Of a stretch of 6,722 nt of DNA, positions 5,901-6,722 are shown piece by piece. Source of the stretch: Rickettsiaceae bacterium (GTDB lineage: Bacteria; Pseudomonadota; Alphaproteobacteria; Rickettsiales; Rickettsiaceae); the NCBI GenBank assembly GCA_021741285.1, contig JAIOYD010000085.1:1-6722 (forward strand), in the 5' to 3' direction. The notes under the pieces were generated by a model that saw only the letters and a list, made by a program, of their open reading frames with translations, did no database searches and was not told where the DNA came from. Both the position numbers and the translations under genes were made by a program. Positions within the stretch are counted from its first letter, which is position 1, and the number at the start of each line of letters is the position of its first letter.

Positions 5901-6615
5901 GCCTTGTAGCAACAAATAACCCTATTTTGTAAGTAAGCGATATTTGCTTATCATCTTCAAACATATGATCAAGCTTAGTGATAGGGATAAGGCTCGTAAC
6001 GGGATTGCATAAATTGATATTCGTGCCGGTATTCTTAAGAGATTTTAAAGCGCTCAATGCATCTTTATATAATTGATCATAAGTAAAAATACAGAATTTA
6101 TTTAATAAGAAACCGGTGTCTTGAAGTAAGATTAAAATTTCTTCTGCTTTATAACACTGATTTCGGAATTCTTTTTTAAGTTGCTTAAAATTATCGTCAA
6201 TAGGTACCGAAAAAGCAAGTATTCCTCCTCTTTTTAATTGTTTAAACATCATTTTGAAAGTCTCTCCAAGGTTTACACTCCAATTAAATCCCAAATTAGA
6301 AAAGGCTAAATCAAGCGTTTCGTTAGCAAAATGGCGGGCATTATAATCACCAATTATGAAATTAATATCGAGCGCTACTAGTTGATTTTTAGCTACTAAC
6401 ACAGCTTGCTGAGCAAAGTCGATGGCGTAGTATTGATTATGTCCGTAGGTAGCTATAAGCCTTTTTGTGCTTATTCCAGTGCCGCAAGCAAAATCTGCTA
6501 TCTTTTGTTGATGAAACAAATTAGGTTTTAGCAGTGTAATTAGGGTATTGCAGGTTTGGAGTTGTAGTTGGCTATGAGCGGTGTAAGAGCTATAGTCAAA
6601 AGTGGTGTATGACAA
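5893..6615 (-). CDS. bioC: malonyl-ACP O-methyltransferase BioC, probably 5'-truncated
   Basis: BioC uses S-adenosylmethionine to methylate the free carboxyl of malonyl-ACP, which starts pimeloyl-ACP synthesis for biotin. The 240-residue frame has a class I methyltransferase fold: motif I DFACGTG (41-47), the acidic residue after strand 2 in YAIDFA (63-68), LDLAFSNLGFNWSVNL (101-116) and RGGILAFSVP (129-138). BioC hallmarks are ALKSLKNTGTN (189-199) and the C-terminal TYKIGLFVATR (228-238), comparable to E. coli RSLKGIGATH and TYHLFLGVIAR. Aligning SYTAHSQLQ with E. coli HYEQHADLQ shows about nine residues missing at the N-terminus. The only start is a TTG at 6615 with no Shine-Dalgarno, and an in-frame TAA lies three codons upstream. 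An insertion sequence seems to begin right there. The gene may therefore be truncated and poorly expressed, although most catalytic motifs are intact. Confidence 0.85.
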   Translation of the reverse strand: MSYTTFDYSSYTAHSQLQLQTCNTLITLLKPNLFHQQKIADFACGTGISTKRLIATYGHNQYYAIDFAQQAVLVAKNQLVALDINFIIGDYNARHFANETLDLAFSNLGFNWSVNLGETFKMMFKQLKRGGILAFSVPIDDNFKQLKKEFRNQCYKAEEILILLQDTGFLLNKFCIFTYDQLYKDALSALKSLKNTGTNINLCNPVTSLIPITKLDHMFEDDKQISLTYKIGLFVATRHD

Positions 6616-6627
6616 AAAGAATTAGGT

Positions 6628-6681
6628 GACGTATCCTGTTGGAAGTTCTGGAAGAACATAACCAACAAAAGGAGATACGTC
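6628..6681 (+). promoter_or_regulatory. nested hairpin leader that may mask the ribosome binding site
   Basis: Three nested perfect inverted repeats stack into one long hairpin: GACGTATC (6628-6635) with GATACGTC (6674-6681), TGTTGG (6637-6642) with CCAACA (6662-6667), and GTTCT (6645-6649) with AGAAC (6653-6657) around a GGA loop. That makes 19 base pairs in 54 nt, ending at the base just before the ATG. The AAGGAG ribosome site (6669-6674) falls in the bulge between the two outer stems. Insertion sequences such as IS10 are known to use such folds to silence transposase mRNA made by read-through; applying that here is inference. Confidence 0.6.
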
Positions 6682-6722
6682 ATGAATGATAATAAATTGG
6701 AATTAGTCAAAACGCCAGAAGA
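6682..6722 (+). CDS. start of a probable transposase (partial)
   Basis: Only 13 complete codons are present (MNDNKLELVKTPE, then a cut codon). The ATG is preceded by a near-perfect Shine-Dalgarno, AAGGAG, at 7-nt spacing. The N-terminus faintly recalls transposases of the IS256 (mutator) type, many of which begin with a short charged segment, but 13 residues cannot prove this. The truncated bioC and the leader hairpin support a mobile-element gene. It is transcribed away from bioC. Confidence 0.5.
   Translation, partial: MNDNKLELVKTPE

Larger units (their letters stand above)
6616..6722 (+). mobile_element. left end of a probable insertion sequence (partial)
   Basis: The sequence after the bioC frame has no relation to BioC. 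It contains a nested inverted-repeat leader and the start of a new reading frame preceded by an excellent ribosome site, and it is truncated by the end of the window. The abrupt loss of the BioC N-terminus here suggests an insertion. The left boundary is not exactly defined: it could lie anywhere from about 6590 to 6627. No terminal repeat pair or target duplication can be checked without the other end. The element type is unproven. Confidence 0.5.

Noticed and set aside
5901..5915. An upstream TTG start for BioD, adding five residues
   Set aside because: The family starts directly at the P-loop strand, and the ATG at 5900 forms a typical overlapping junction with the bioC stop.

Overview
The window is AT-rich bacterial DNA, most likely from an obligate intracellular alphaproteobacterium of the order Rickettsiales, close to Rickettsiaceae. 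The main reason is the lipid A gene cluster. From memory of the family, the LpxD protein resembles rickettsial LpxD along its length: the SNKKY segment, the [16 protein letters not shown] segment, the [11 protein letters not shown] active-site stretch and the [14 protein letters not shown] tail. LpxI, the UDP-2,3-diacylglucosamine hydrolase used by alphaproteobacteria in place of LpxH, points the same way. No database search was possible, so the taxonomy is inference.

Layout. Positions 1-225 hold no convincing gene but contain an 11-bp inverted repeat around a good extended -10 promoter pointing left. Positions 226-3279 (minus strand) are a tight four-gene operon, lpxD-fabZ-lpxA-lpxI, with junctions of ATGA overlap, 6 nt gap and 1 nt gap. 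It covers early lipid A synthesis (LpxA, LpxD, LpxI) plus the fatty-acid dehydratase FabZ. Positions 3280-3693 are a 414-bp gap with a possible decayed membrane-protein reading frame on the minus strand, a candidate promoter for lpxD and a candidate promoter for the next gene. Positions 3694-4035 (plus) encode a small histidine-rich lipoprotein, followed by a strong rho-independent terminator.

Positions 4262-6615 hold biotin genes: birA (plus), a bifunctional biotin ligase/repressor with a helix-turn-helix domain, then convergent bioD and bioC (minus). The bioC-bioD order and the proteins look like the end of an E. coli-type bioBFCD operon. The gamma-like BirA and bio genes in an otherwise rickettsial context suggest lateral acquisition. 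The window ends in what looks like the left end of an insertion sequence with the first codons of a transposase (from 6682). It abuts the start of bioC, whose N-terminus looks shortened, so the insertion probably removed the native bioC start and promoter and separated bioCD from any upstream bio genes.

I do not see a clear new biological system. The observations most worth checking are the IS junction with bioC, the nested hairpin that appears to mask the transposase ribosome binding site, the His-rich lipoprotein with its seven-G tract, and the laterally acquired look of the biotin genes.
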